A stretch of DNA of 64,000 nucleotides from Halobacillus litoralis. GTDB taxonomy: Bacteria > Bacillota > Bacilli > Bacillales > Halobacillaceae. Made by a program: the position numbers and the translations under genes. Below the pieces are notes generated by a model, which worked only from the letters and a program-made list of their open reading frames with translations, was not told the DNA's origin and searched no databases. Positions 8,315 through 16,450 of this stretch are shown piece after piece; within the stretch, counting starts at the first letter, position 1, and every line of letters begins with the position of its first letter. The stretch spans positions 1,443,001 through 1,507,000 of the forward strand of contig NZ_CP026118.1 of the NCBI RefSeq assembly GCF_004101865.1. Reading direction: 5' to 3'.

Positions 8315-8330
8315 AGAGGAGGAATCGTTT

Positions 8331-9074
8331 ATGTGGGCGATTGCACGGACAGAATTGAAAAAGAATATACAGGATAAAGGGTTATGGTTTTGGACATTTG
8401 TGTTGCCGATCGTTTTCATTGTAGGTTTTGTTACAGTTTTTTCTGGGGATGAGAGTACCAGCCAACAGGAAATCGTCACACAAATCATACCCGGATATAC
8501 GATCATGTTCGCTTTCTTCATTATGATCTCGATGGTCATCGCCTTTGTGAAAGACCGGGAACGAGGAATGGTCGCACGTATAGCCAGCACCCCTGTTCCA
8601 ATTAAAAATTACTTCCTGGGGAAATGGCTGCCGTTCATGATCATCGTGTTGATTCAGATTACGGTTCTATTTGGTTTTGGAATCGTGGTATATGATCTTC
8701 CGATGGGTGACCCCTTAGCACTCATCCTGTTATCAATCATGCTAGCTTTCATTGTAACGGGGTGGGGGATGGCCATGGCCGTCCTTGTCAAAACAGAAAA
8801 CATGGGAATCGCACTTACGCAAGTCATCGCTTTAGGAGGGGCCCTGTTAGGCGGGCTTTGGATGCCAATTGAAATCATGCCGGACCTCGTCCAAAACCTG
8901 AGCAAAGCGCTTCCGCAATACTGGGCTTTAGATGGATATAAAGAAATTCTTTTAGAAGATGGAGTAATAGGTGACGTTTGGCTCCACAGCTTGTTTCTCT
9001 TTGCAGCAGGAGGCATCGGAGGGCTGATCGCCTACTTTGCCTATCCAAGGTTTTTACGCCAATCAAGAAGTTGA
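8331..9074 (+). CDS. ABC-2 type transporter permease
   Basis: A 247-residue membrane protein with about six predicted hydrophobic segments, starting with WFWTFVLPIVFIVGFVTVF after a short amphipathic N-terminus. A conserved ABC-2 feature is seen in GGALLGGLWMPIEIMP followed by LPQYWALDGYKEIL. It pairs with the ATPase immediately upstream. An AGAGGAGG ribosome binding site precedes the ATG. It probably works as a dimer with two ATPase subunits. Substrate unknown. Confidence 0.92.
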   Translation: MWAIARTELKKNIQDKGLWFWTFVLPIVFIVGFVTVFSGDESTSQQEIVTQIIPGYTIMFAFFIMISMVIAFVKDRERGMVARIASTPVPIKNYFLGKWLPFMIIVLIQITVLFGFGIVVYDLPMGDPLALILLSIMLAFIVTGWGMAMAVLVKTENMGIALTQVIALGGALLGGLWMPIEIMPDLVQNLSKALPQYWALDGYKEILLEDGVIGDVWLHSLFLFAAGGIGGLIAYFAYPRFLRQSRS

Positions 9075-9135
9075 TTTTTTATTCCTTGTACTCCTCTTTT
9101 TACTCCTTTGGTAATCCATATTATGGAAATTGAAT

Positions 9136-9174
9136 AAATGCACTATCCTTGTAATGGGATGGTGCATTTTTGCT
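9136..9174 (+). terminator. Terminator of the ABC exporter operon
   Basis: AAATGCAC-ATCC and GGGAT-GTGCATTT arms flank the loop ttgtaat and are followed by TTTTTGC. It lies 62 bp after the permease stop. Confidence 0.8.
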
Positions 9175-9302
9175 TTTGATTTTCGACCGATCATTTCTAT
9201 AGTTGCAAGCTTTCCAGCAAATAATAGAAAGAGATAGAATCAGGTACTTTAGTACATTTTCAAAGTACCAATTACAGTTATCCAGAACGTGGACTGAGGT
9301 TT

Positions 9303-9349
9303 AAAAAAATTTGAAAGAAGCTGGATTCCGACTGAGAATCCAGCTTCTT
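9303..9349 (-). terminator. Terminator of selO
   Basis: GAAGCTGGATTC (9317-9328) and GAATCCAGCTTC (9336-9347) pair perfectly, extended by two A-T pairs. On the minus strand a TTTTTTT run follows at 9303-9309. It lies directly after the SelO stop. Confidence 0.85.
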
Positions 9350-9359
9350 CATTCAATCA

Positions 9360-10808
9360 TCAAGTCCCGCAATACGTTCGATAAGGACGCTCTCTCTGCT
9401 CAGGGAGCTTGGCATACTCCTCTTGTTCATACGAATACGCATAAGGGTCAGTAAGTACATGGACTAAGCGTTTCGCTACCCCGTAGTCGCCTTTATCAAC
9501 CGCGGCGTCAATGGCCTCTTCAACGCGGTGATTACGAGGAATAACGGCCGGATTCGAAACCTTCATCCGTTCATAAGGTGCCTTCTCTGATTCTTCCTGT
9601 CTGGCTACCCTATTCTTCCACTGCTCATACCAATTCGCAAATGCAGTTACATGCTGCATCCCTGTCTTTTCCGGTTGGTCCATCGTCAACGCGCGGAAGG
9701 TATTCGTATAATCGGCGTTGTTTTTCTCCATGATTTCAAGAAGGTCTTCAATCAGCGGTTCATCCTGTGCTTCTTTGTTCAACAGTCCAAGTTTAGACCT
9801 CATGCCTTCAAGCCAGTGACTGTGATACAACTTATCAAATTTCGCATGAGCCTCTTGCGCAAGCTCCACCGCCTGCTCTTGGTTTTCATGGAAAAACGGC
9901 AGCAATGCCTCTGCAAAGCGCGCAAGATTCCATTGACCGATCGGCGGCTGATTCAAGTAGGCGTAGCGGCCTTGGGTATCGATCGAACTGAAAACGGTTT
10001 TCCGATCATATTCATCCATAAAAGCGCATGGACCATAGTCGATGGTCTCACCGCTTATGGTCATGTTGTCCGTGTTCATCACCCCATGAATAAAACCGAC
10101 CAGCTGCCATTTGGCGATCAATGAGGCTTGCTGTTCAATTACTTTTTCAAAAAGAGACAGATATTTGTTCTCATCTTCCTCAATCTCAGGGTAATGGCGT
10201 TGAATGGTGTAATCAGCCAAATCACGTCTATCCTCTATCGTCCCCCACTTCGCCGCATACTCAAAAGTTCCGATTCGCAGATGACTGTGAGCAACGCGCG
10301 TCAAAATCGCCCCAGGGAGTTCGGTTTCGCGTAAAACAGACTCTCCTGTATTGACCACCGCAAGGCTGCGGTTCGTAGGAATTCCAAGCCCATGCATTGC
10401 TTCACTGATGATGTATTCACGCAGCATCGGGCCAAGGGTCGCCCTTCCATCACCACCACGGGAAAAAGGAGTAAGCCCTGATCCTTTCAACTGAATATCA
10501 TACCGTTCACCAGAGGAAGGAATGTGTTCTCCAAGCAGTACAGCTCGTCCATCCCCTAACATGGTGAAATGTCCGAACTGATGGCCCGCATAAGCCTGAG
10601 CGATCGGCGCCGCCCCTTCTGGTACATGGTTTCCTGAAAAAACATTGGCTTTTTCCTTAATTTCTAATCCGAGCTCCTCAGCTAAAGATTCGTTGAAAAC
10701 TACCAGCTCCGGGTCGTCTACTGGCGTCGGTTCAGTTTCAGCATAAAAAACTTCAGGCAACTGTTTATAACTATTATCAAAATTCCATCCTGCTTTATTT
10801 TGTGTCAT
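9360..10808 (-). CDS. selO: SelO protein adenylyltransferase (YdiU/UPF0061)
   Basis: A 482-residue pseudokinase-fold AMPylator. SelO transfers AMP from ATP to Ser/Thr/Tyr of target proteins, linked in E. coli to redox homeostasis. Family motifs are clear: [44 protein letters not shown] and the catalytic-loop region [11 protein letters not shown]. The extreme C-terminus ends RTYCGT, with a Cys at position 480; in many homologues the redox-active Cys, or Sec in eukaryotes, sits here. An AAAGGAGAT ribosome binding site supports the start. It is monocistronic with its own terminator. Confidence 0.93.
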   Translation of the reverse strand: MTQNKAGWNFDNSYKQLPEVFYAETEPTPVDDPELVVFNESLAEELGLEIKEKANVFSGNHVPEGAAPIAQAYAGHQFGHFTMLGDGRAVLLGEHIPSSGERYDIQLKGSGLTPFSRGGDGRATLGPMLREYIISEAMHGLGIPTNRSLAVVNTGESVLRETELPGAILTRVAHSHLRIGTFEYAAKWGTIEDRRDLADYTIQRHYPEIEEDENKYLSLFEKVIEQQASLIAKWQLVGFIHGVMNTDNMTISGETIDYGPCAFMDEYDRKTVFSSIDTQGRYAYLNQPPIGQWNLARFAEALLPFFHENQEQAVELAQEAHAKFDKLYHSHWLEGMRSKLGLLNKEAQDEPLIEDLLEIMEKNNADYTNTFRALTMDQPEKTGMQHVTAFANWYEQWKNRVARQEESEKAPYERMKVSNPAVIPRNHRVEEAIDAAVDKGDYGVAKRLVHVLTDPYAYSYEQEEYAKLPEQRERPYRTYCGT

Positions 10809-11003
10809 TTTATCTCCTTTGTGGATTCTGGCTTATTCATTTCACCATATCATATCTCAATTCTTGTGCCATCCTGTATGATTTATCCCAAGCGTCAAAA
10901 AATCTTGCTTGTTTTGTGCTTATTCTTTCCATAAAAAACAGGATTATTGCCGTCATTTGTCCTATTCAAACCAATTTCTCTCTAATGATCTGTCAGAAGT
11001 ACG

Positions 11004-11036
11004 CAAAAATGGAGCCGACCTATTAGTCAGCTCCAT
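11004..11036 (-). terminator. Terminator of the OpuAC-like gene
   Basis: ATGGAGC-GAC (11009-11019) pairs with GTC-GCTCCAT (11026-11036). On the minus strand TTTTTGC follows. It lies 12 bp after the stop codon. Confidence 0.8.
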
Positions 11037-11047
11037 CTGTCCATTCA

Positions 11048-11941
11048 TTATTTAATCCATTCATCAATTAAATCTTGATTTTCTTCCACCCATTTTTCAG
11101 CACCGTCAATCGGTTCCTCGGCGTCATTTACATAGGTCATCAGTTGTCCGATAGAGTCATCGTCCATCTTCCATTCCTTCAGCCATTTATCCACTTCTTC
11201 AAAATCTTCCGCAAAACCATGGCGCGTCGCATGGTGAATTTTTTCAGTGCCGCCAAAGGTTTCTTTTGAATCTTCAAGATATTTCAAGTCATATTGAGAA
11301 AATATACGGTGAGGGCTCCACAGTGGTGCTACGATCGGTTCTTCCTTCTTGATCGCTTCCCCGATAGCTGTCAGCATCGCTGGTTCAGAACTTCCGACCA
11401 ATTCATAGTCAAGGTTATACTCCTTGATCATTTCTTCAGTAACTTCCATTGTCCCTGCACCTGGATCGAAACCAGTAATTTGTCCCTCGAATAATTCTTT
11501 GTTTTCCTTCAAATCTTCAATACTATTGATATCTTCCATATACGCCGGTACGACTAAGCCGACTTTTGCATTCTCATACCAGACTTCTTCAGAGAAATTA
11601 AGTTCATCTTTATATTTTTCATAATAGTTAGCGTCTTGGACTGGCAGCCATACCTCCAGACTCGTATCAAGCTCGCCACTCGCCAAAGCACTCATGGTCA
11701 TACCCATGTCTACCCGGTTCAATTCGACATTGTACCCTTTTTCTTCAAGAATGACTTTCCACATATTTGTAACGGCGATATTTTCCGCCCAGTTGATTTG
11801 CCCCATTTTAATTGTTCCTTTTTCCTGACCCTCTTCTGTACCATCAGCTTGTTCTTCACCATCACTGCTGCCACAAGCGGCTAAGATGGCAAGTGTAATA
11901 AAACCTATTAATAGAAAACCGAAACTCTTTTTGAAATTCAT
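11048..11941 (-). CDS. opuAC: Glycine betaine/proline ABC transporter substrate-binding lipoprotein (OpuAC-like)
   Basis: A 297-residue lipoprotein with a signal peptide and lipobox LAAC (Cys23). It is a type II periplasmic-binding fold of the OpuAC/ProX class. Tryptophans suited to the quaternary-amine cage are visible in GQINWAENIAV, LEVWLPVQ and APLWSPH. It would capture glycine betaine or a related osmolyte at the outer membrane face and hand it to an OpuAA/OpuAB transporter. No ATPase or permease gene is adjacent, so this is an orphan receptor. A BCCT osmolyte carrier lies 1.4 kb away. Confidence 0.87.
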   Translation of the reverse strand: MNFKKSFGFLLIGFITLAILAACGSSDGEEQADGTEEGQEKGTIKMGQINWAENIAVTNMWKVILEEKGYNVELNRVDMGMTMSALASGELDTSLEVWLPVQDANYYEKYKDELNFSEEVWYENAKVGLVVPAYMEDINSIEDLKENKELFEGQITGFDPGAGTMEVTEEMIKEYNLDYELVGSSEPAMLTAIGEAIKKEEPIVAPLWSPHRIFSQYDLKYLEDSKETFGGTEKIHHATRHGFAEDFEEVDKWLKEWKMDDDSIGQLMTYVNDAEEPIDGAEKWVEENQDLIDEWIK

Positions 11942-12260
11942 AATAAACCTCCACTATAAAATATTTTTTAACTGAATCCTCCGATTTATACGCCGGACTC
12001 GACGCATATGTAAAGATCAAATCAACCTTTGATCGTGCGATTCAACCATAAATCCGCTCCCTTAAAACAAATTTGTTAAAAACGTTAAATTTTTTTCGAA
12101 CAATATTAATGTTAACGTACTGAGATTAGATGTCAAATCTAATTGGAAGAGAAGTACAAGATTCAAAAAACACTCTTCAAGAAGAAAACTAAAACAAAAG
12201 TGGCGACCACCTTGATGAACCTCAGTGAGCGAGGATACATTTGAAATGATTCTAAAGACA
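11942..12260. other. Intergenic region upstream of the OpuAC gene
   Basis: About 320 bp of AT-rich DNA without a supported ORF. It must hold the promoter of the minus-strand OpuAC gene. I see an inverted repeat ATTAGAT/ATCTAAT at 12125-12143, but no confident promoter or riboswitch. Confidence 0.5.
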
Positions 12261-12302
12261 AAAAAGCCTGCCCATTGTTATAACGCAATGGACAGGCCTT
12301 TA
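12261..12302 (-). terminator. Terminator of the gamma-SASP gene
   Basis: GCCTGCCCATTG (12266-12277) pairs with CAATGGACAGGC (12286-12297) with one mismatch around an 8-nt loop. TTTTTT follows on the minus strand. Confidence 0.85.
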
Positions 12303-12307
12303 TACCT

Positions 12308-12475
12308 TCAGTTTTGTTTTTCTTCATTATGAACGATTTTTGCCAAATGTTCTTTCACTTGATTGTACGACAACCCTGACTGGGCATTTCGACGTTTCAC
12401 CTCGTCAATATTCGTTCCTGAGCTAGCAATTGTATCATTATTCACGTTAAGACCAGTATCATTCGGCTTTGTCAC
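12308..12475 (-). CDS. Gamma-type small acid-soluble spore protein-like
   Basis: A 55-residue protein starting at a GTG with an excellent AGGAGGTG ribosome binding site seven bases upstream. The overlapping ATG is immediately followed by TGA, which confirms the GTG. The sequence starts VTKPNDTGLNVNNDTIASSG and continues TNIDEVKRRNAQSG, matching the T-N-x-x-x-V-K-x-x-N-x-x-S repeat of gamma-type SASPs (SspE). Such proteins are made in the forespore and serve as an amino acid reserve during germination. Only one repeat unit is present, followed by LSYNQVKEHLAK, so it is short for the family. A strong terminator follows. It lies 64 bp downstream of yuiD. Confidence 0.75.
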   Translation of the reverse strand: MTKPNDTGLNVNNDTIASSGTNIDEVKRRNAQSGLSYNQVKEHLAKIVHNEEKQN

Positions 12476-12539
12476 ATCCAGCACCTCCTAGACATAAGCT
12501 CTCTCTCTGGCTATTATTTATACCGATAGCCGAAAAAAA

Positions 12540-13007
12540 TCACTTATTCTCAAGCTTGGCTGAAAGAAAGCCTAAACCTATCCCTAAAACCGCTCCGCCG
12601 AGAACCTCGATCGGTTGATGACCTAAAAGCACCTTCAGTTCTTTTTCCCGCTCCACGAATTCAAAACTCGGAAAATCACCAGAAATAGCCGCAAAGTTAT
12701 CCTCTAAATCATTGACCAACTGGGCGATTTCACCAGTATGACGGCGGATGCCCTGTGCATCATACATGACGATCACACCAAAAATGGTGGCTAATGCTGT
12801 TTCAGGATGACGTGATCCTTTATTCGCTGCTAAATAAGTAGCCAGTGCTGACACGCCCGCTGAATGTGAACTCGGCATACCACCTGTGCTCGCCACCTGC
12901 TTGACATCCCAATCTCCCGTCAATTTTTTATGTGTAAGAATCTTCAATGCCTGGGCGATTCCGATTGAAGAAATAGCTGTCAAAATTCCTCTGTTCATCT
13001 TCTGCAT
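12540..13007 (-). CDS. yuiD: Divergent PAP2 family membrane protein (YuiD, DUF212)
   Basis: A 155-residue protein of the divergent PAP2 (acid phosphatase/vanadium haloperoxidase-related) family. Diagnostic motifs are GGMPSSHSAGVSAL, MYDAQGIRRHTGE and LGHQPIEVLGGAVLGIGLG. It has three to four hydrophobic segments. A lipid-phosphate phosphatase-like role is possible, but the function is not established. The gamma-SASP gene lies 64 bp downstream on the same strand and might be co-transcribed. Confidence 0.9.
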   Translation of the reverse strand: MQKMNRGILTAISSIGIAQALKILTHKKLTGDWDVKQVASTGGMPSSHSAGVSALATYLAANKGSRHPETALATIFGVIVMYDAQGIRRHTGEIAQLVNDLEDNFAAISGDFPSFEFVEREKELKVLLGHQPIEVLGGAVLGIGLGFLSAKLENK

Positions 13008-13340
13008 TTCGTTCTCCCTCCACTTTGCAATAATGCTTCCTGTATTTTCATTACCCTTTGTGCGTGGTTTTATTCAATATTCCGGGTGAAAAGTCATCAT
13101 AAAGAAACCTGGTACACTATCCTACACCTTCATAATATTGAGCCATACTATAAGTGAATCGAGCTGATACGCCTACATAAATCTTGCCGAGTCAAAAGAA
13201 ATTAAGCCGATAATATTGATCATTAATCCAAACTACAAGTTTCGTCATTTTTCCCCTTTTTGTTTATAAAAAGCCTGGATGGGTATTGGCTATTACAGTA
13301 GTCAATTTTACTCACCCCTAAAACATGAAAGGAGAAGATA
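13008..13340. other. Divergent intergenic region, yuiD/BCCT
   Basis: A 333-bp AT-rich spacer between divergent genes that must contain both promoters. Short ORFs here lack ribosome binding sites. I see no riboswitch-like conserved structure. Confidence 0.5.
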
Positions 13341-14837
13341 ATGAAGAAAGTCACTTCGGTATTTTGGATCACACTCGCCATTACACTATTTTCAGTAAGT
13401 TGGGGGTCCATCGCTCCCAAGAATCTAGAAAAAATCACGATGAACATCCAATCTTATATTTCCGTCCATTTCGGTTGGTATTATTTATTGATAGTTACCC
13501 TTTTCGTCGTATTTTGTATTTATATGATTTTCAGTCCATATGGAAAAATGAAATTAGGCCAGCCGGAGGACAAGCCTGACTACAGCTATTCTACCTGGTT
13601 TGCTATGTTATTCAGCGCGGGAATGGGAATCGGGCTGGTTTTTTATGGGGCAGCTGCTCCGATTCAGCAATACATCTCCAACCCTCCTCTCGCTGAACCT
13701 GGAACACCAGAAGCGCTTGCCGACGCAATGAGAATCACTTTTTTCCATTACGGCATCCACGCCTGGGGAATATACGCAATCGTCGCACTTGTGCTCGCTT
13801 ACTTCAAATTCCGCCGAGGTGCTCCAGGTTTAATCAGTGCAACGTTGGAACCTATCTTCGGAAATAAAATGAAAGGCCCATGGGGCACTTTGGTAGATGT
13901 CATCTCTGTCTTCGCAACCATCGTCGGTGTTGCTACAACCCTAGGATTCGGGGCGGCCCAAATCAATGGCGGAATCACTTACCTCACCAACATAGATAAG
14001 GGATTTTGGGTGCAGTTGATCATTATTATCATCGTCACTGTCCTGTTCATGATTTCTGCCTATACCGGTTTGAGCAAAGGGATCAAATACTTAAGTAACG
14101 CCAATATGGGACTGGCTGTTACGCTTTTCACTATTATGCTTGTGATCGGCCCGACCCTTTACATCATGAATATGCTCATCGATTCTCTGGGAGCTTACCT
14201 GTACACCTTACCCAAAGAAAGCTTGAGGGTCGCACCGAATAATGAAGAACAACAAACATGGATAAAAAACTGGACCGTGTTTTTCTGGGCCTGGTGGATC
14301 GCCTGGTCTCCTTTTGTAGGAATCTTTATCGCCCGAGTTTCCAAAGGACGTACCATCCGGGAATTTCTATCAGGGGTACTTCTGGTTCCTTCAGCCGTAA
14401 GCTTCCTGTGGTTTTCCGCCTTTGGGAGTTCCGCCATCGTCAAACAAGATGAAGGAGCTGAGCTTGCGAGCTTACCACCAGAACAAATGCTGTTCGGGGT
14501 CTTTGATCAGTATCCTTTAGGCATGCTTCTTTCAATAATTGCGATGCTGTTGATCGCCACTTTCTTCATTACATCGGCAGATTCCGCAACCTTTGTGCTC
14601 GGTATGCAGACAACGAATGGATCCTTGAATCCACCGAAAGCAGTGAAGTTCGCATGGGGCTTTGCCCAATCTGCAACTGCAGCGGTACTCCTCTATACCG
14701 GAGGTCTGCAAGCGTTGCAAAACGCATTGATCTCAGCAGCCTTTCCATTTTCATTCATCATGCTCCTCATGGTATATTCCTTGTACAAAGCTTTGCGGGA
14801 AGACAAAGCGAAACTTGATCAAGCTTCTGGAAAATAA
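13341..14837 (+). CDS. BCCT family betaine/choline/carnitine transporter
   Basis: A 498-residue secondary transporter with twelve predicted membrane segments that brings quaternary-amine osmolytes in with Na+. The family stretch AGMGIGLVFYGAAAPI is at about 93-108. The tryptophan-rich substrate segment WTVFFWAWWIAWSP starts at residue 311 and is followed by the conserved loop ARVSKGRTIREF. Oddly, the usual G-x-A-E-P motif reads GAAAP, so the Glu is replaced by Ala. The C-terminal tail is short and hydrophilic, unlike the long osmosensing tail of BetP. A GAAAGGAGA ribosome binding site supports the start. OpuD/BetL-like specificity is inferred. Confidence 0.9.
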   Translation: MKKVTSVFWITLAITLFSVSWGSIAPKNLEKITMNIQSYISVHFGWYYLLIVTLFVVFCIYMIFSPYGKMKLGQPEDKPDYSYSTWFAMLFSAGMGIGLVFYGAAAPIQQYISNPPLAEPGTPEALADAMRITFFHYGIHAWGIYAIVALVLAYFKFRRGAPGLISATLEPIFGNKMKGPWGTLVDVISVFATIVGVATTLGFGAAQINGGITYLTNIDKGFWVQLIIIIIVTVLFMISAYTGLSKGIKYLSNANMGLAVTLFTIMLVIGPTLYIMNMLIDSLGAYLYTLPKESLRVAPNNEEQQTWIKNWTVFFWAWWIAWSPFVGIFIARVSKGRTIREFLSGVLLVPSAVSFLWFSAFGSSAIVKQDEGAELASLPPEQMLFGVFDQYPLGMLLSIIAMLLIATFFITSADSATFVLGMQTTNGSLNPPKAVKFAWGFAQSATAAVLLYTGGLQALQNALISAAFPFSFIMLLMVYSLYKALREDKAKLDQASGK

Positions 14838-14855
14838 TAAATTCCAAATCAAGGC

Positions 14856-15130
14856 GCTGGGACAAAAGGATTTTTCCGCTAGAAAACCCGAACGAATTTC
14901 GTTCGGGTTTTCTTTATGAAGCCATAAGTGCATACACCGCACCGGAAACATCCTTCGCTTTCCGCGGGCACGGCCTCAGCCTCCTCAGAAAGCAAAGACC
15001 GCTTTCTTCCGTGGTCTTCCCGCTCGTGCTGTCCCCGCAGGAGGAGTCTGCGTATGTTGCCTATGCTCTATTTGATCCATTCCACCCTATTGCTCGTCTT
15101 TTCCAGGGGCAGTTATCCTTTTGCCCTTGC
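14856..15130. mobile_element. MITE-like element with 16-bp terminal inverted repeats
   Basis: The ends GCTGGGACAAAAGGAT (14856-14871) and ATCCTTTTGCCCTTGC (15115-15130) are inverted repeats matching at 13 of 16 positions. Inside are a strong palindrome (14881-14913) and a GC-rich unit containing CCGCGGGCACGGCCTCAGC (14962-14980), identical to 54155-54173. No protein is encoded. Elements of this kind recur in Bacillaceae intergenic regions in my experience, but the boundaries here rest on the inverted ends alone. Confidence 0.55.
14881..14915 (+). terminator. Terminator downstream of the BCCT gene, inside the MITE-like element
   Basis: AGAAAACCCGAACGAA (14881-14896) is perfectly complementary to TTCGTTCGGGTTTTCT (14898-14913), followed by TTTAT. 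It lies 44 bp after the BCCT stop. Its near-symmetry lets it work on either strand. Confidence 0.8.
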
Positions 15131-15197
15131 TTCTTTTTCATGATAGTTACCATATTGTCTATTGAATACATTATTTTACACTCGACATATCATCTTT

Positions 15198-15770
15198 TCA
15201 GTTGCTTAGTGCACCCAAAGTAACATCTAAATATCTCCTATATTTATTTGTTTCCTCTTCCAAATAAATTCTTATGAAGTCGACCTCAAAACAAGGGAAA
15301 GGAGCCAGGTTTTTTTCCGCTTCCTCAGCCATATCCTTCAATTCCGGTTTTGTTAAACCATATGTAGTTTTTCCTAAAGTCATATGTGGGACAAAGTCAT
15401 CAAGTTCAAAATACTTCTCAATCAGTTCCTTAGAAGGTGAAATTGCCTTGACTATACTTTCATGTAGAAGATGAAGCTCTTCAGCTGCCGCATTCACATA
15501 ATGGACCTCATCTCCAAAAAACATCAGCCCATCGAATGAGACGTGAAAAGTCTCCGTTTCGGCACAGATTTCTTTCACTTTATTTACCCATCCCTCATCA
15601 GTGGTAAGTCCACCTTGAGCCTTGATTGTTATATGTGGTTCAACAACATCATTTATGGAGTTGTTTATCCACTTTTCACGAAATTCGGTGACTTCCTTTT
15701 TGTAACCTTCAGGAGGTAAGACCCCTATAAAATACTGCAAAAGATCTCCTGCTTCATTTATATCTTTCAC
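15198..15770 (-). CDS. 2'-5' RNA ligase/2H phosphoesterase family protein (YjcG-like)
   Basis: A 190-residue protein with the two H-x-T/S motifs of the 2H phosphoesterase superfamily: PHITIK (H46, T48) and PHMTLGK (H129, T131). Relatives hydrolyse 2',3'-cyclic nucleotide or ADP-ribose cyclic phosphates, or ligate RNA ends. The bacterial substrate is unknown. It starts three bases after the VOC gene, so the two are co-transcribed. It resembles B. subtilis YjcG in family and size. Confidence 0.82.
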   Translation of the reverse strand: MKDINEAGDLLQYFIGVLPPEGYKKEVTEFREKWINNSINDVVEPHITIKAQGGLTTDEGWVNKVKEICAETETFHVSFDGLMFFGDEVHYVNAAAEELHLLHESIVKAISPSKELIEKYFELDDFVPHMTLGKTTYGLTKPELKDMAEEAEKNLAPFPCFEVDFIRIYLEEETNKYRRYLDVTLGALSN

Positions 15771-15773
15771 TGC

Positions 15774-16187
15774 CTAAATACCTGAAGTATCCATCAGTAC
15801 AATTCTCCAACCATCAGGATCCTCAATTGTAACCCCGGATTTTTCCCAGTATGGGTTTTCCGGAGGAACTGTTTCATAGCCCATAGTTTTCAATCTTTGT
15901 GTGATTTCTTGGATGTTTTTTCGGTTAGGTAGATAAAACACAAGCAGGTTATCCTTTGTGGGAGCAGGACAAGGACTCCCATCTTCGTGTTGGGTAAATT
16001 CTAAATGATAGTTCGAATCTGGAAGACCCACCATCAAACCCTCGTATCCAGCGTGTCCCTGAAAAGAACCGATTTTTTGCAAACCCAGACCCTCACAATA
16101 AAAATTCTCCACTTTTTTTATTTGGTCGGTAGGGCGTGCCATTCGCACCTGGGCCACTTGCATATTATCCGGCCATTTATTTTCCAT
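15774..16187 (-). CDS. VOC family (glyoxalase/bleomycin resistance-like) protein
   Basis: A 137-residue single-chain VOC protein with two beta-alpha-beta-beta-beta units: residues about 10-65 (VENFYCEGLGL) and 75-135 (IEDPDGWRIVLMD). Metal-ligand candidates are H60-like (YHLEFTQHED) and E/D residues in the second unit. It may bind or detoxify a small molecule or be catalytic; the substrate is not predictable. It is the first gene of a two-gene operon with the 2H phosphoesterase, and a GGAGGAAG ribosome binding site precedes the ATG. Confidence 0.85.
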   Translation of the reverse strand: MENKWPDNMQVAQVRMARPTDQIKKVENFYCEGLGLQKIGSFQGHAGYEGLMVGLPDSNYHLEFTQHEDGSPCPAPTKDNLLVFYLPNRKNIQEITQRLKTMGYETVPPENPYWEKSGVTIEDPDGWRIVLMDTSGI

Positions 16188-16379
16188 TTTCTACTTCCTC
16201 CTTATTTGTTATTGATACATTGTGATGTTATGAAAAGGAATACAATCTAATGGCTAAGTCATTCCTTTTTTGCCCCTGTTTTTTCCTCGTTTCAATATAC
16301 CCATTTTATGTAACTTCATCGATAAAAACCAGTAACCTTCTTCTACATTCGATAATTTTTCCCATTTCCTTGAAGAATT

Positions 16380-16405
16380 GTTTCCCTGATAATGGTAAGG
16401 GGAAT
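16380..16405 (+). promoter_or_regulatory. Candidate sigma-B promoter for the unknown lipoprotein
   Basis: GTTTCC, a 14-bp spacer and GGGAAT resemble the general-stress consensus GTTTAA-N12-15-GGGTAT. It lies 46 bp before the lipoprotein ATG. The match is partial. Confidence 0.35.
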
Positions 16406-16450
16406 CGACATAACGCATATAGAAAAATTTCAATAAGGAAGTGTCCTACA

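Noticed and set aside
16250..16450. Upstream extension of the lipoprotein gene to an ATG at 16250
   Set aside because: It would bury the lipobox 87 residues into the protein; the ATG at 16451 has a proper ribosome binding site and signal peptide.
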